Assembly: GCF_900107705.1 (NCBI RefSeq)
Contig: NZ_FNRE01000001.1
Coordinates: 124,001-188,000 of the forward strand
Length of the DNA stretch: 64,000 nucleotides
From: Prevotella sp. tc2-28
Lineage (GTDB): Bacteria > Bacteroidota > Bacteroidia > Bacteroidales > Bacteroidaceae
Direction: 5' to 3'
Below the pieces are notes generated by a model. That model was not told the origin of the DNA and did no database searches. It saw only the letters and a list, made by a program, of their open reading frames with translations. Every line of letters begins with the position of its first letter. Position 1 is the first letter of the stretch. The translations under genes and the position numbers were made by a program. Shown here in pieces: positions 42,975 to 52,213 of the stretch.

Positions 42975-45900
42975 ATGATGAAAAAAAATATCCTTTTATT
43001 TGCCATATTGGTAGGAATGGCTTGGTCAATGGCTGTAACAGCAGCCATCCCCGAAATGAAATTCCGCAGACTGGACACCCGCAACGGACTATCTAATTCA
43101 CAGGTTAACTGTGTGTACCGTGACTCACGTGGCTTCGTATGGATTGGTACAGCATACGGTCTGAACCGATATGACGGCTATCGGGTAAAAACGTTCTTCT
43201 CGAACATGCGAGACACCACGACGATGCGAGACAACTACACCGACATGATTATGGAGGCCTATGATGGCAGGTTGTGGTTGAAGCAGGGTATGAACTATTG
43301 TATATATGACCCTGTAACGGAGAAATTTGAGCGTAATGTGAGTAAGGAGGTGGAGAAGTTCCTCGGTCCGCACAATGCGGTGGAGTATGTCTATATTGAC
43401 AGCAAGAAAAACTTCTGGATAAAATTCTATGAAGAGAGTATCTTCTATTATAACCCGACGACGAAAAAGAGTTTCGCATTTCCACGCGGATATCAAGTGG
43501 GCGAGTTGAAGCCACACCATGCCATCGCAGCCATGACTGATAGCCATAATGGTGTAGTGATACTGACCTACACGGGTGAGTTGGTATACTTAAACGGTGA
43601 GACGGGGAAGATAGAATGGGAAAACACATGGATAAAAGATCATGGTGCCAAACAAACGCAGAACCATAGGCTACAAGTAGACCGTAACGGCAATTTCTGG
43701 GTAATGGCAGAGGAGTACACCTTTTGTTATATCAACAAGGAGAAGCGCTGGTATTCTACGCTACCAGAGTTGCTCCGTGCTAAGGGCATTGAGAACGTTC
43801 CGGAGAAAATGCAGGTATGGGATTTGAAAATGGACAATAAGGGATGGCTATGGGTGACTACCGACCACGAAGGCCTCTTTGTCGTAGATTTCAAAAACCG
43901 TCAGATGCGCCAGTTCCTGAACAACAAATACGACGAGACGAGCATCTCGGAGAACTCTCCCCGTCAGTTGTTCTTCGACCAAGTAGGAACAGTTTGGATT
44001 GCGACCTACAAGAATGGCGTGAATCAATACAAGGAAGGAATGGCTAGCATTAGGCATCTTGACTTAGGCGACATCAACACAGTGTCAGAGGACCAACATG
44101 GCAATTACTGGCTTGGAAGCAATACGGACGGCATCATTGTCTACGACCCTCAAAAAGGCGAAGTGGTGAACCACTTTACCACAGCTAACAGTCCTTTGTT
44201 TGGAAATATAATGGTGGGCTCGTGTCGCGCCAAGGATGGCAGTATATGGTTCGGTTCCTATAACGGCGGACTGACACGTTGTATTCCCTCGAAAAGCAAT
44301 CCTTATGAGGCTACCATCCAAAACTGGAAAAGCACAGGGTCTGCCGATGGATTGTCCAGTAACAACGTGTGGAGTGTAACCGAAGATAAATGGGGACGTA
44401 TATGGATTTCTACACTGGGGGGCGGCATACAAATGCTCAACCTGAAAACGAACAAGTTCCGTACATGGAACCAACAGAATAACAAATCTCTGCCAAGTGA
44501 CTATATGACGAGTATGTGGTGGATAAAGCCAGGCTGGTTGATGGTGGGCACGAGTTGGTTCTGGGCATTAATTAATCCCGTTACAGGTAAGTTAGCCAGC
44601 AGAGTGCCTCCAGGCTTTGAGCAGTTGCCTGTCAACCAAGGCTCTACGGTCTGCGTGATGGAAGATTCAAGAGGACTGATATGGCAGGGGTCATCATCGG
44701 GCGTTATCATATGGGATAAAAAAACGAATGGCGTATGGTTATTGGATATGACCAAGGGCTTGTTTGGATCCAGTGTCTGCTCTATAACTGAGGACTTCGA
44801 ACATACTATGTGGGTGGTGACCGACCACGGCGTATCAAAGATTGTCCCCCAGCACCAGGAAGACGGCTCGTGGCGTTTTACTGTGCGTAGCTATAATAAT
44901 CGTGACGGACTCCAGCAGGAGGTTTACAACCAACGTTCTGCCTGTCTGACTCACAACGGACTGGTACTGATTGGCGGACAAGGCGGACTGGACGTCATCA
45001 ACCCGAAAGCTCTGTCGGACGCAAAAAGCAAGGAGCGTCCTATCCTTAGCGGACTGTTACTCTTCGATGAAATAGTACCTGTAGGCCAAGAGATTGACGG
45101 GCGAATCATACTGGATGAAGCCCTGGATGAATGCCGAAGCATCACGCTACGCTATAATGACCAGTTCACTATCCAGCTGGGAAGTGATGCAGGCATCATT
45201 AGCAACGGAAAACGCTTTGTCTATAAGCTGGAAGGATTCAACGACAACTGGGTAAGGACATCTGAACTGAATCCCAACATCACCTATAACTCACTAAGCG
45301 CAGGCAGTTACACACTTCTAGTGCGTATGCTCAACGACGACGGTACAATCGGAGACGAGGAAGTAGAATTAAGTATTACCATCCAGTCTGCATGGTGGCT
45401 CACACGTTGGGCAATTCTTGTTTACGTCATTTTGATAGCATTAGGACTCGCTTGGTGGCGTCGCAGATATATGAAACGTCAGGCACTACGCATAGAGGTT
45501 GAAGCTATGCGCCATGAGTTGGAGAAAAAGCAATGGATGGGACAGATGCGTCAACAAATGGCTTCTGAAAAAGCCCAAGAGCCTATCAAGACGCCTCAAG
45601 AACCAAAGGAACAGCAGATGGTCAAACAGACAACTGACGTAGTAACACTACTCCGCCATATCTGTGAAGACTACCAGAAGACCGCTCGAAACAAAACCAA
45701 GGTAACATTCCTCTCTGCTGCGAAGGAACTGGATGCCGACATCGCTATAACAGAATTCACTAGCGCTATCCATATCCTGATGGACAACGCTGTAAGATTT
45801 TCCGTTGGAGAAGCTCGAATCAGCATAGGTGTGGCAAGAACGGATGATAACAAAATACAGATACAAGTGGCTGACAACGGCGTGGGTATCAACGATGAAT

Positions 45901-46097
45901 TTAAGGCAACCGCTTTTGACCATAACCCCGACATCGAAGAAATCGGACTTGCTAAAGTCAAGGACATCGTGGTGGCCCATGATGGTGACATCCGACTAGA
46001 AGACAACCCTGGTGGCGGTACCATCTTCTTCATCACACTACCGATAGCCGACGTGGTGGAAGATGCAGTAGTAATGGACGAAGAAGAAGGACAATAG
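42975..46097 (+). CDS. Propeller-sensor protein with HATPase domain but no DHp, receiver or HTH (half HTCS)
   Basis: A 1,040-residue protein. After a signal peptide come about 14 periplasmic two-component-regulator propeller repeats (GFVWIGTAYGLNRYDGY is the first), a Y_Y_Y domain (about 720-800) and one membrane helix (WAILVYVILIALGLAWW, about 815). A coiled coil and a histidine-kinase ATPase domain follow, with N box MDNAVRF (Asn938), G1 DNGVGIN (Asp967) and G2 GGGTIFFITLP. The HisKA dimerisation region with its His is missing, and the protein ends after the ATPase. Full hybrid systems have about 1,350 residues with receiver and AraC parts. It lies 2 bp before its paralogue. Confidence 0.88.
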   Translation: MMKKNILLFAILVGMAWSMAVTAAIPEMKFRRLDTRNGLSNSQVNCVYRDSRGFVWIGTAYGLNRYDGYRVKTFFSNMRDTTTMRDNYTDMIMEAYDGRLWLKQGMNYCIYDPVTEKFERNVSKEVEKFLGPHNAVEYVYIDSKKNFWIKFYEESIFYYNPTTKKSFAFPRGYQVGELKPHHAIAAMTDSHNGVVILTYTGELVYLNGETGKIEWENTWIKDHGAKQTQNHRLQVDRNGNFWVMAEEYTFCYINKEKRWYSTLPELLRAKGIENVPEKMQVWDLKMDNKGWLWVTTDHEGLFVVDFKNRQMRQFLNNKYDETSISENSPRQLFFDQVGTVWIATYKNGVNQYKEGMASIRHLDLGDINTVSEDQHGNYWLGSNTDGIIVYDPQKGEVVNHFTTANSPLFGNIMVGSCRAKDGSIWFGSYNGGLTRCIPSKSNPYEATIQNWKSTGSADGLSSNNVWSVTEDKWGRIWISTLGGGIQMLNLKTNKFRTWNQQNNKSLPSDYMTSMWWIKPGWLMVGTSWFWALINPVTGKLASRVPPGFEQLPVNQGSTVCVMEDSRGLIWQGSSSGVIIWDKKTNGVWLLDMTKGLFGSSVCSITEDFEHTMWVVTDHGVSKIVPQHQEDGSWRFTVRSYNNRDGLQQEVYNQRSACLTHNGLVLIGGQGGLDVINPKALSDAKSKERPILSGLLLFDEIVPVGQEIDGRIILDEALDECRSITLRYNDQFTIQLGSDAGIISNGKRFVYKLEGFNDNWVRTSELNPNITYNSLSAGSYTLLVRMLNDDGTIGDEEVELSITIQSAWWLTRWAILVYVILIALGLAWWRRRYMKRQALRIEVEAMRHELEKKQWMGQMRQQMASEKAQEPIKTPQEPKEQQMVKQTTDVVTLLRHICEDYQKTARNKTKVTFLSAAKELDADIAITEFTSAIHILMDNAVRFSVGEARISIGVARTDDNKIQIQVADNGVGINDEFKATAFDHNPDIEEIGLAKVKDIVVAHDGDIRLEDNPGGGTIFFITLPIADVVEDAVVMDEEEGQ

Positions 46098-46099
46098 GC

Positions 46100-49000
46100 A
46101 TGATGAAACGACTATACTGTTCAGGATGGCTGCTGATGCTTGCTTTATGTGTATCAGCTGTAATTCCTGATATGAAATTCAGACGACTTGACTCCCGAGA
46201 CGGTCTGAAGAACACACAGGTCAACTGCATACGACGTGACTCGCGTGGATTTATGTGGATAGGCACGACCTATGGACTTGACCGCTATGACGGTTATCGT
46301 TTCAAAGTGTATTACTCGCATGCAAACGACACACTCAGCATGCTTCGCAATAATGTAAGCGACGTGCAGGAGGATATAGAGGGACGTCTTTGGATTTATG
46401 ACGGTGTAGACTATTCTGTGATGGATCCTGTTACGGAACGTTTTGACCGTCATCCAGAGAGATGGTTGCATGAACAAGGTATTCCTGGTTCCATTGAACG
46501 TATTCATATAGACAGGCATGGGCATTACTGGGTAAAGACCTATCATGACGGACTATGGGTATTTAATAAACGTCAAGGTCTTTCACGCCAATTTACCTTC
46601 GGAAATGAGGCCCAACAGTTAGACCCTCAATTCGGTGTGTCTGACATCTGGGAGAGTGGAAATAGTCTGCTAATGATTTCAAATAACGGGGAAATTGTAT
46701 GTTTGAACACCCATACTATGCGTATTTCATGGAAAAGCAATAAAGTTCAGACTTTAAGCAATCTACGCAATGTATTCTATGCTATACGCACAGATGCCAA
46801 AAAGAACATCTGGGTACTTACAGAAGGACGTTCCTTTGTTTTTGTTCGTTCATTAGGGAAATGGGTATCATCAGCAACAGAGGCATTGCAACTAATGGGT
46901 ATTGAAGGTTTCCCTTCTGATATGAAAATATGGGACATTGCATCTGACAAACACCAACAGTTATGGCTCGCCACCGACCATTTCGGGCTATGGGTCGTAT
47001 CATTGTCAGAACGTCAAAAACGCCAATTCCTAACAGTGCGAAATGACGAGACAACCATCTCAGACAATACGCTTCGGAAGATTTATCGAGACCAACTGGA
47101 CAGAATGTGGATTGCCACCTATATGAATGGTGTGAATTTCTATTCGGAGAATCTCTTTCACTTCCGCAATATCGAGGCAGGAAACATTAACACGGTGTGC
47201 ATTGATCAACAAGGCGACTACTGGATGGGCAGCAATGACAATGGCATCATATATTATAATAGGAAAACTGGCGAACAAACCGTTTTTAACAAGTCAAACA
47301 GCGCAATAAACACAAATGTCATTGTCAGCAGTCTTGCTGCCAGTGATGGTTCATTGTGGTTCGGAACTTACGGCGGAGGACTCATTGCCTGGCGGAATGG
47401 TCATTTCACAAATTATCAGATGACAGGTCAAAAAGCTGATTTAGCTCATAACAGCGTGTGGGCATTATGTGAAGATCAGTGGGGTTACATCTGGTTGGGA
47501 ACGTTGGGCGGTGGATTGCAACGGTTGGATCCAAAGACTGGGAAATTCAGTATTCCATTGAACAGTGAGAACTCTAAACTGGCTAGCAATTACGTGTCGT
47601 CTATCCAATTGACAGAGGATGGTAGACTTCTGATTGGGCACTCCAATTTCTACTCCTGGGTAGATCCCAAAACGATGACGGTGCGCAACTGTACCTTTGA
47701 TGCAGAGATTGGCGGAATACCTTCGACGCCTTATACCAATCAAATATTACAAGATAGCAGAGGATTATTATGGCAAGCCACGATGACGGGAGTTACCATT
47801 TACGACACAAAACGGGACCGCATCTGGCTATTTGACAGAGACAACGGGCTATCAGACTCAATGGCTGGTGGACTAATAGAGGATGCGCGGCATACTATAT
47901 GGATTATCACGATGCATGGTATCTCCAACGTGATACCACAGTTGCAGTCGGATGGGAACTGGACATTCACCGTTAGAAACTACAACAGTCGTGACGGTCT
48001 GCAGACAGGCCCCTTTAACCAGCGGTCGGCAGCATTAGCATCCAATGGTTTCGTATTGGTGGGAGGACATCAAGGCCTTGACATCATCAACCCCAAGGAT
48101 CTTGGCGTAGGCATGGTTAGGGAACACCCAAAGGTAAGTGGCGTAAAAATCGTCGATGCGCCTGTAAGAAACATTGAGGGACCATTGCAGATAGACTATG
48201 CAGACAACCTGTTTACATTACAACTGGCAACGGATAATGGTGAGGCACACAACCGAACACGATTTGCTTACCGCCTATTGGGCTTTAACAACCAATGGCT
48301 ATACGCTGATGTATCACAACCTACTGTGACATATACAGGACTCCCCTCGGGTAATTACACGTTCGAACTGTGTATTTTGCAAGAAGACGGGACGTTGGAC
48401 GAGCAGCCCTACCGGTTGAGTATTGAGGTACTACCTCCCTGGTATCGCTCATGGTGGATGTTAGGATTCTATTTCCTACTATTAGCCGCTTTCGTTGGAT
48501 GGCTCTATCGCCGTAGTCAGGATAAGCTGCGACTGGAACGGATGAAGATGGAACAAGAGAACCGTCACCAGATGGCTGAGATGCAGCAGCATTTCTACGA
48601 GACTGTAAGTGACGAACTGCGCCAACCGTTCCAAAATGCCTTTGACAGTCTGAACGGCATTATGCAGCGTGAAACTGACGAGCAGCGATACGAACAGCAG
48701 CAACTGTTATTTAATCAGATGGAACAATTGCTCGAACAAGTGAATAAGCTATTCGAAGATGACGCGGCCAAAAAGAAGATGCAGCCGCAGATACAGGAGT
48801 TGGAAATTGTCAGTCTGGACGAGCAGTTGGTGAAGGATGCCACCTGTTATGTGGAAGATAACCTAGACAATGCGGATATCAGTGTGGAGACAATGGCTGA
48901 GGCTCTAGCTATGTCGCGTGTCCACCTGTACAAGAAACTGACTTCGCTTACTGACCTGACACCGTCGGAGTTTATCCGACAAATTCGCCTACAACATGCA

Positions 49001-49141
49001 GAGCAACTGCTCCGTAAGAGTCAATTGACGGTGGCTGAGGTGGCATACCGCGTGGGCTTTAACAATCCACGCTACTTCTCGAAATACTTTAAGGAAATGT
49101 ACGGCATGATGCCCTCTGAGTACAAAAACACAGTGGGATAA
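46100..49141 (+). CDS. Propeller-sensor transmembrane regulator with AraC HTH, degenerate HisKA (half HTCS)
   Basis: A 1,013-residue paralogue of the previous protein with the same periplasmic propeller (FMWIGTTYGLDRYDGY), Y_Y_Y domain and one helix (MLGFYFLLLAAFVGWLY, about 795). The cytoplasmic part starts with a HisKA-like helix in which the phospho-accepting His is Asp: YETVSDELRQPF, Asp838. No ATPase and no receiver follow. Instead the chain goes straight to an AraC-type HTH (ETMAEALAMSRVHLYKKL, VAEVAYRVGFNNPRYFSKYFKEMYGMMPSEY). It is likely to be the membrane-bound transcription factor for the susC operon, acting with its neighbour. Confidence 0.88.
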   Translation: MMKRLYCSGWLLMLALCVSAVIPDMKFRRLDSRDGLKNTQVNCIRRDSRGFMWIGTTYGLDRYDGYRFKVYYSHANDTLSMLRNNVSDVQEDIEGRLWIYDGVDYSVMDPVTERFDRHPERWLHEQGIPGSIERIHIDRHGHYWVKTYHDGLWVFNKRQGLSRQFTFGNEAQQLDPQFGVSDIWESGNSLLMISNNGEIVCLNTHTMRISWKSNKVQTLSNLRNVFYAIRTDAKKNIWVLTEGRSFVFVRSLGKWVSSATEALQLMGIEGFPSDMKIWDIASDKHQQLWLATDHFGLWVVSLSERQKRQFLTVRNDETTISDNTLRKIYRDQLDRMWIATYMNGVNFYSENLFHFRNIEAGNINTVCIDQQGDYWMGSNDNGIIYYNRKTGEQTVFNKSNSAINTNVIVSSLAASDGSLWFGTYGGGLIAWRNGHFTNYQMTGQKADLAHNSVWALCEDQWGYIWLGTLGGGLQRLDPKTGKFSIPLNSENSKLASNYVSSIQLTEDGRLLIGHSNFYSWVDPKTMTVRNCTFDAEIGGIPSTPYTNQILQDSRGLLWQATMTGVTIYDTKRDRIWLFDRDNGLSDSMAGGLIEDARHTIWIITMHGISNVIPQLQSDGNWTFTVRNYNSRDGLQTGPFNQRSAALASNGFVLVGGHQGLDIINPKDLGVGMVREHPKVSGVKIVDAPVRNIEGPLQIDYADNLFTLQLATDNGEAHNRTRFAYRLLGFNNQWLYADVSQPTVTYTGLPSGNYTFELCILQEDGTLDEQPYRLSIEVLPPWYRSWWMLGFYFLLLAAFVGWLYRRSQDKLRLERMKMEQENRHQMAEMQQHFYETVSDELRQPFQNAFDSLNGIMQRETDEQRYEQQQLLFNQMEQLLEQVNKLFEDDAAKKKMQPQIQELEIVSLDEQLVKDATCYVEDNLDNADISVETMAEALAMSRVHLYKKLTSLTDLTPSEFIRQIRLQHAEQLLRKSQLTVAEVAYRVGFNNPRYFSKYFKEMYGMMPSEYKNTVG

Positions 49142-49195
49142 CATCGTATGCAGTGAATCATAACATTTTAAGCATCGCCATTACTGCATTCTTTG

Positions 49196-49203
49196 TAAAT
49201 TTG
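49196..49203 (+). promoter_or_regulatory. -7 promoter box of the GH31 gene
   Basis: TAAATTTG lies 25 bp before the ATG at 49229. No canonical -33 element is seen, which would suit a regulated promoter. Confidence 0.5.
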
Positions 49204-49228
49204 CCTCATCAAAAATCTAAAAACAATA

Positions 49229-52201
49229 ATGCTCATGATAAAACTTAGAACAATCTCGTTGGCATTGCTATCAGTTATGGCAACTGTCATGACAGCAACA
49301 GACTATACCGTTAGCGGTCAGTATGTTACAATCCCCGTGAAGGAAGCGAAGGAAGGCGGCGCCCAAGTGGTCAGACTGCAAGTGGTTAACGACAACATTA
49401 TCCGTGTACAGGCTACGCCAGAGAACAAGTTGCCGGAGAAACAGAGTCTCATCATCGTCAAACAAACCCAGGCACCCAAGTTCACTGTGACGGATGGTGA
49501 CGAGGTTTGTGTGAAAGCTGCCAGGGTGGAGGCTCGTGTGGACAAGAAAACAGGTGGTGTCACTTTTTATGATGCCAATGGCAAAGTGTTGTTAAAAGAG
49601 TCCAAGAAGGGCAAGACGTTTAAACCCTTCCGCGTGCCCGACCGTGAGATAGGTGTTGATGTAGCAAAAGTGCCGGAGGCTCAACGTAACGGACTGTCGT
49701 GGAGACTGTTGTTCGATAGCAAGAAGGAGGCCATATACGGACTCGGACAGCACCAGTCGGAGGAACTGAACATGAAAGGACTAAATGAGGACTTATTCCA
49801 GTATAATACCAAGGTCAGCGTGCCCTTTATCCTCTCTAGCAAAAACTACGGTCTGCTGTGGGACAGTTACAGCTACTGTCGATGGGGTAATCCGGAGGAG
49901 TATGTGCAACTGGGTAAAGCGTTCAAGATTTACGACAAGCAGGGAAGAGAAGGTCACCTAACAGGCACATATACTGACAAGAACGGCAAGCAGATTGTAC
50001 GTGACGAGGACTCCATCTATTACGAGTTCGACTGTCCTACTACCTCTCAACTAGCCAACCAGACGGAATCCGGCGGTATCAAGAACCTGCCCAAAGACAT
50101 AAAGTTGAATGGTGCGCAGGTGGTTTATGAGGGCTTCATTGAGGCCCCTCAGGACAAACAATATCATTTCATCCTTTACTATGCCGGATACATCAAAGTG
50201 TATATCGGAGGCAAAGAGGTGGTTGCCGAGCGATGGCGTACGGCATGGAATCCAAATACGTATAAGTTCCGCAAAGTTTTGGAGAAGGGGAAGCGCTATC
50301 AGCTGCGCATTGAGTGGCGACCCGATGGCGATGTGTCGTACTGTGGACTGCGCGTGGCAAAGCCCAACAAGCAGCAGAATAAGATTTCGATATGGAGCGA
50401 GATGGCCAAGGACATGGACTACTACTTCATTGCCGGAGAGAATGCCGACGAGATTATCTCGGGCTACCGCACACTGACAGGCAAGGCTCCCGTCTATCCC
50501 AAGTGGGTGCTGGGTTTCTGGCAGAGTCGTGAGCGCTACAAGACCTCTGAGGAGATAGAGAACACACTCGCAGAGTTCCGCAAACGCCAAATACCTTGTG
50601 ACAACATCGTACAGGACTGGAACTACTGGAAAGAAGACCAGTGGGGTTCACACCAGTTTGAAGCGTCACGGTTCCCGAATCCGCAAGCAATGATCGATTC
50701 TGTTCACCAGATGGGTGGTCACTTCATGATCAGCGTGTGGCCAAAGTTCTATTGTAACACGGAGAATTACAAGGCTTTGGATGCCAAGGGCTGGATGTAT
50801 CATCAGGCCGTTGTCGACGACATCCACGACTGGGTTGGTCCCGGCTATGTCGGCTCGTTCTACGATGCTTACGATGCTGGAGCACGCAAGCTCTTCTGGC
50901 AACAGATGGACAAGAACCTTTATACCGGCTTATCCAAATCGTCAAGTAGTAAATCGTCAAATAGTAAATACATTGATGCTTGGTGGATGGATGCCTCTGA
51001 ACCCAACGTTCGTGACTGCACCCCCATGTGGTATCGCAAGGCGCTTAGCGGACCAACTGCGCTGGGTACAACGACGGAGTATTTTAATGCCTACTCGATA
51101 GTCAATGCCGACGCCATCTACAACGGCCAGCGTTCTGTCAACCCCAACCAACGTGTTTTTCTGTTGACACGTAGCGGTTTTGCCGGTGAACAGCGTTACT
51201 CTACGGCAACGTGGAGCGGTGATATCGGTACTCGGTGGGAGGATATGCGTGCACAAATGACAGCAGGCCTGAACTATTCGATGTCGGGACTACCTTTCTG
51301 GGGAATGGATCAAGGCGGTTTCTGCGTGGAGAACCGTTATATGCAGGCTCAGAGTGAGTATGAACGAACGGGTGTGGAGAACGAGGACTTGAAGGAGTGG
51401 CGCGAGTTACAGGCACGATGGAGTCAGTTTGGCACCTTTATCCCCTTGTTCCGCGTGCATGGCCAATGGCCTTTGCGTGAGATATGGAACCTGGCTCCCG
51501 AGAATCATCCCTGCTACCAGTCGTTCGTGTATTACGACAAACTTCGTTATCGGCTGATGCCATACCTGTATTCCATGGCTGGATGGGTTCATCTGAAAGA
51601 CTACACGATGATGCGTGGACTGATTATGGACTTCAATGGTGACTGGCAGGTAACCAACATCAAGGACCAATGGATGTTCGGTCCTGCCCTGATGGCTTGT
51701 CCTGTTGCACATTACAAGGCACGCAACCGCAGCGTCTACTTCCCCAAGCAGACGGGGTGGTATAACCTATATTCCGGTGAATACGTTGAGGGAGGCCAGT
51801 CACTGATTGTCGATGCTCCTTACGAGCGTATTCCTGTCTTCGTCCGCGAGGGCAGCATTATTCCCTTCGGACCTGAGATACAGTATAGTGACGAGAAGCC
51901 TGCCGAGCTCATCAACCTCTACGTCTATGCCGGCAAGGATGGACAGTTCATGCTATATGAGGATGAAGGGGTGAACTATAACTACGAGAAAGGCAAGTAT
52001 GCTACGATTGACATTACCTATGACGATTCTTCGAAGACGATTACCTTCGGCAAGCGTAACGGACAGTTCAATGGTATGCTGAAGCAGCGTCGCTTCAACG
52101 TGGTGCTCATTACGAGAGAGCAACCAAAAGCGCTGAATATGGAGAATCCGGAAGGAAAACTGGTACAGTACAACGGTAAAGCCGTCAGCATTCAGCTCTA
52201 A
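49229..52201 (+). CDS. Glycoside hydrolase family 31 with PA14 insert, probable alpha-xylosidase
   Basis: A 990-residue secreted enzyme. After a signal peptide there is an N-terminal beta-sandwich (about 25-260) interrupted by a PA14-like domain at about 270-380 (GAQVVYEGFIEAPQDKQYHF, VYIGGKEVV). The GH31 barrel follows (WVLGFWQSRERYKTSEEI, IVQDWNYWKEDQWG, MISVWPKFY, nucleophile Asp588 in WWMDASEPN, FLLTRSGFAGEQRYSTATWSGD, PFWGMDQGGF). PA14-containing GH31 enzymes from xyloglucan loci remove alpha-linked xylose. An odd Ser/Lys/Asn run (residues 569-580), coded by a 15-bp tandem repeat, sits just before the nucleophile strand. Confidence 0.92.
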   Translation: MLMIKLRTISLALLSVMATVMTATDYTVSGQYVTIPVKEAKEGGAQVVRLQVVNDNIIRVQATPENKLPEKQSLIIVKQTQAPKFTVTDGDEVCVKAARVEARVDKKTGGVTFYDANGKVLLKESKKGKTFKPFRVPDREIGVDVAKVPEAQRNGLSWRLLFDSKKEAIYGLGQHQSEELNMKGLNEDLFQYNTKVSVPFILSSKNYGLLWDSYSYCRWGNPEEYVQLGKAFKIYDKQGREGHLTGTYTDKNGKQIVRDEDSIYYEFDCPTTSQLANQTESGGIKNLPKDIKLNGAQVVYEGFIEAPQDKQYHFILYYAGYIKVYIGGKEVVAERWRTAWNPNTYKFRKVLEKGKRYQLRIEWRPDGDVSYCGLRVAKPNKQQNKISIWSEMAKDMDYYFIAGENADEIISGYRTLTGKAPVYPKWVLGFWQSRERYKTSEEIENTLAEFRKRQIPCDNIVQDWNYWKEDQWGSHQFEASRFPNPQAMIDSVHQMGGHFMISVWPKFYCNTENYKALDAKGWMYHQAVVDDIHDWVGPGYVGSFYDAYDAGARKLFWQQMDKNLYTGLSKSSSSKSSNSKYIDAWWMDASEPNVRDCTPMWYRKALSGPTALGTTTEYFNAYSIVNADAIYNGQRSVNPNQRVFLLTRSGFAGEQRYSTATWSGDIGTRWEDMRAQMTAGLNYSMSGLPFWGMDQGGFCVENRYMQAQSEYERTGVENEDLKEWRELQARWSQFGTFIPLFRVHGQWPLREIWNLAPENHPCYQSFVYYDKLRYRLMPYLYSMAGWVHLKDYTMMRGLIMDFNGDWQVTNIKDQWMFGPALMACPVAHYKARNRSVYFPKQTGWYNLYSGEYVEGGQSLIVDAPYERIPVFVREGSIIPFGPEIQYSDEKPAELINLYVYAGKDGQFMLYEDEGVNYNYEKGKYATIDITYDDSSKTITFGKRNGQFNGMLKQRRFNVVLITREQPKALNMENPEGKLVQYNGKAVSIQL
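50936..50965 (+). repeat. 15-bp tandem repeat inside the GH31 gene
   Basis: AAATCGTCAAGTAGT and AAATCGTCAAATAGT lie in direct tandem and encode K-S-S-S-S and K-S-S-N-S in frame. They sit 7 codons before the conserved DAWWMD motif. Confidence 0.85.
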
Positions 52202-52213
52202 AGGAACATATTT

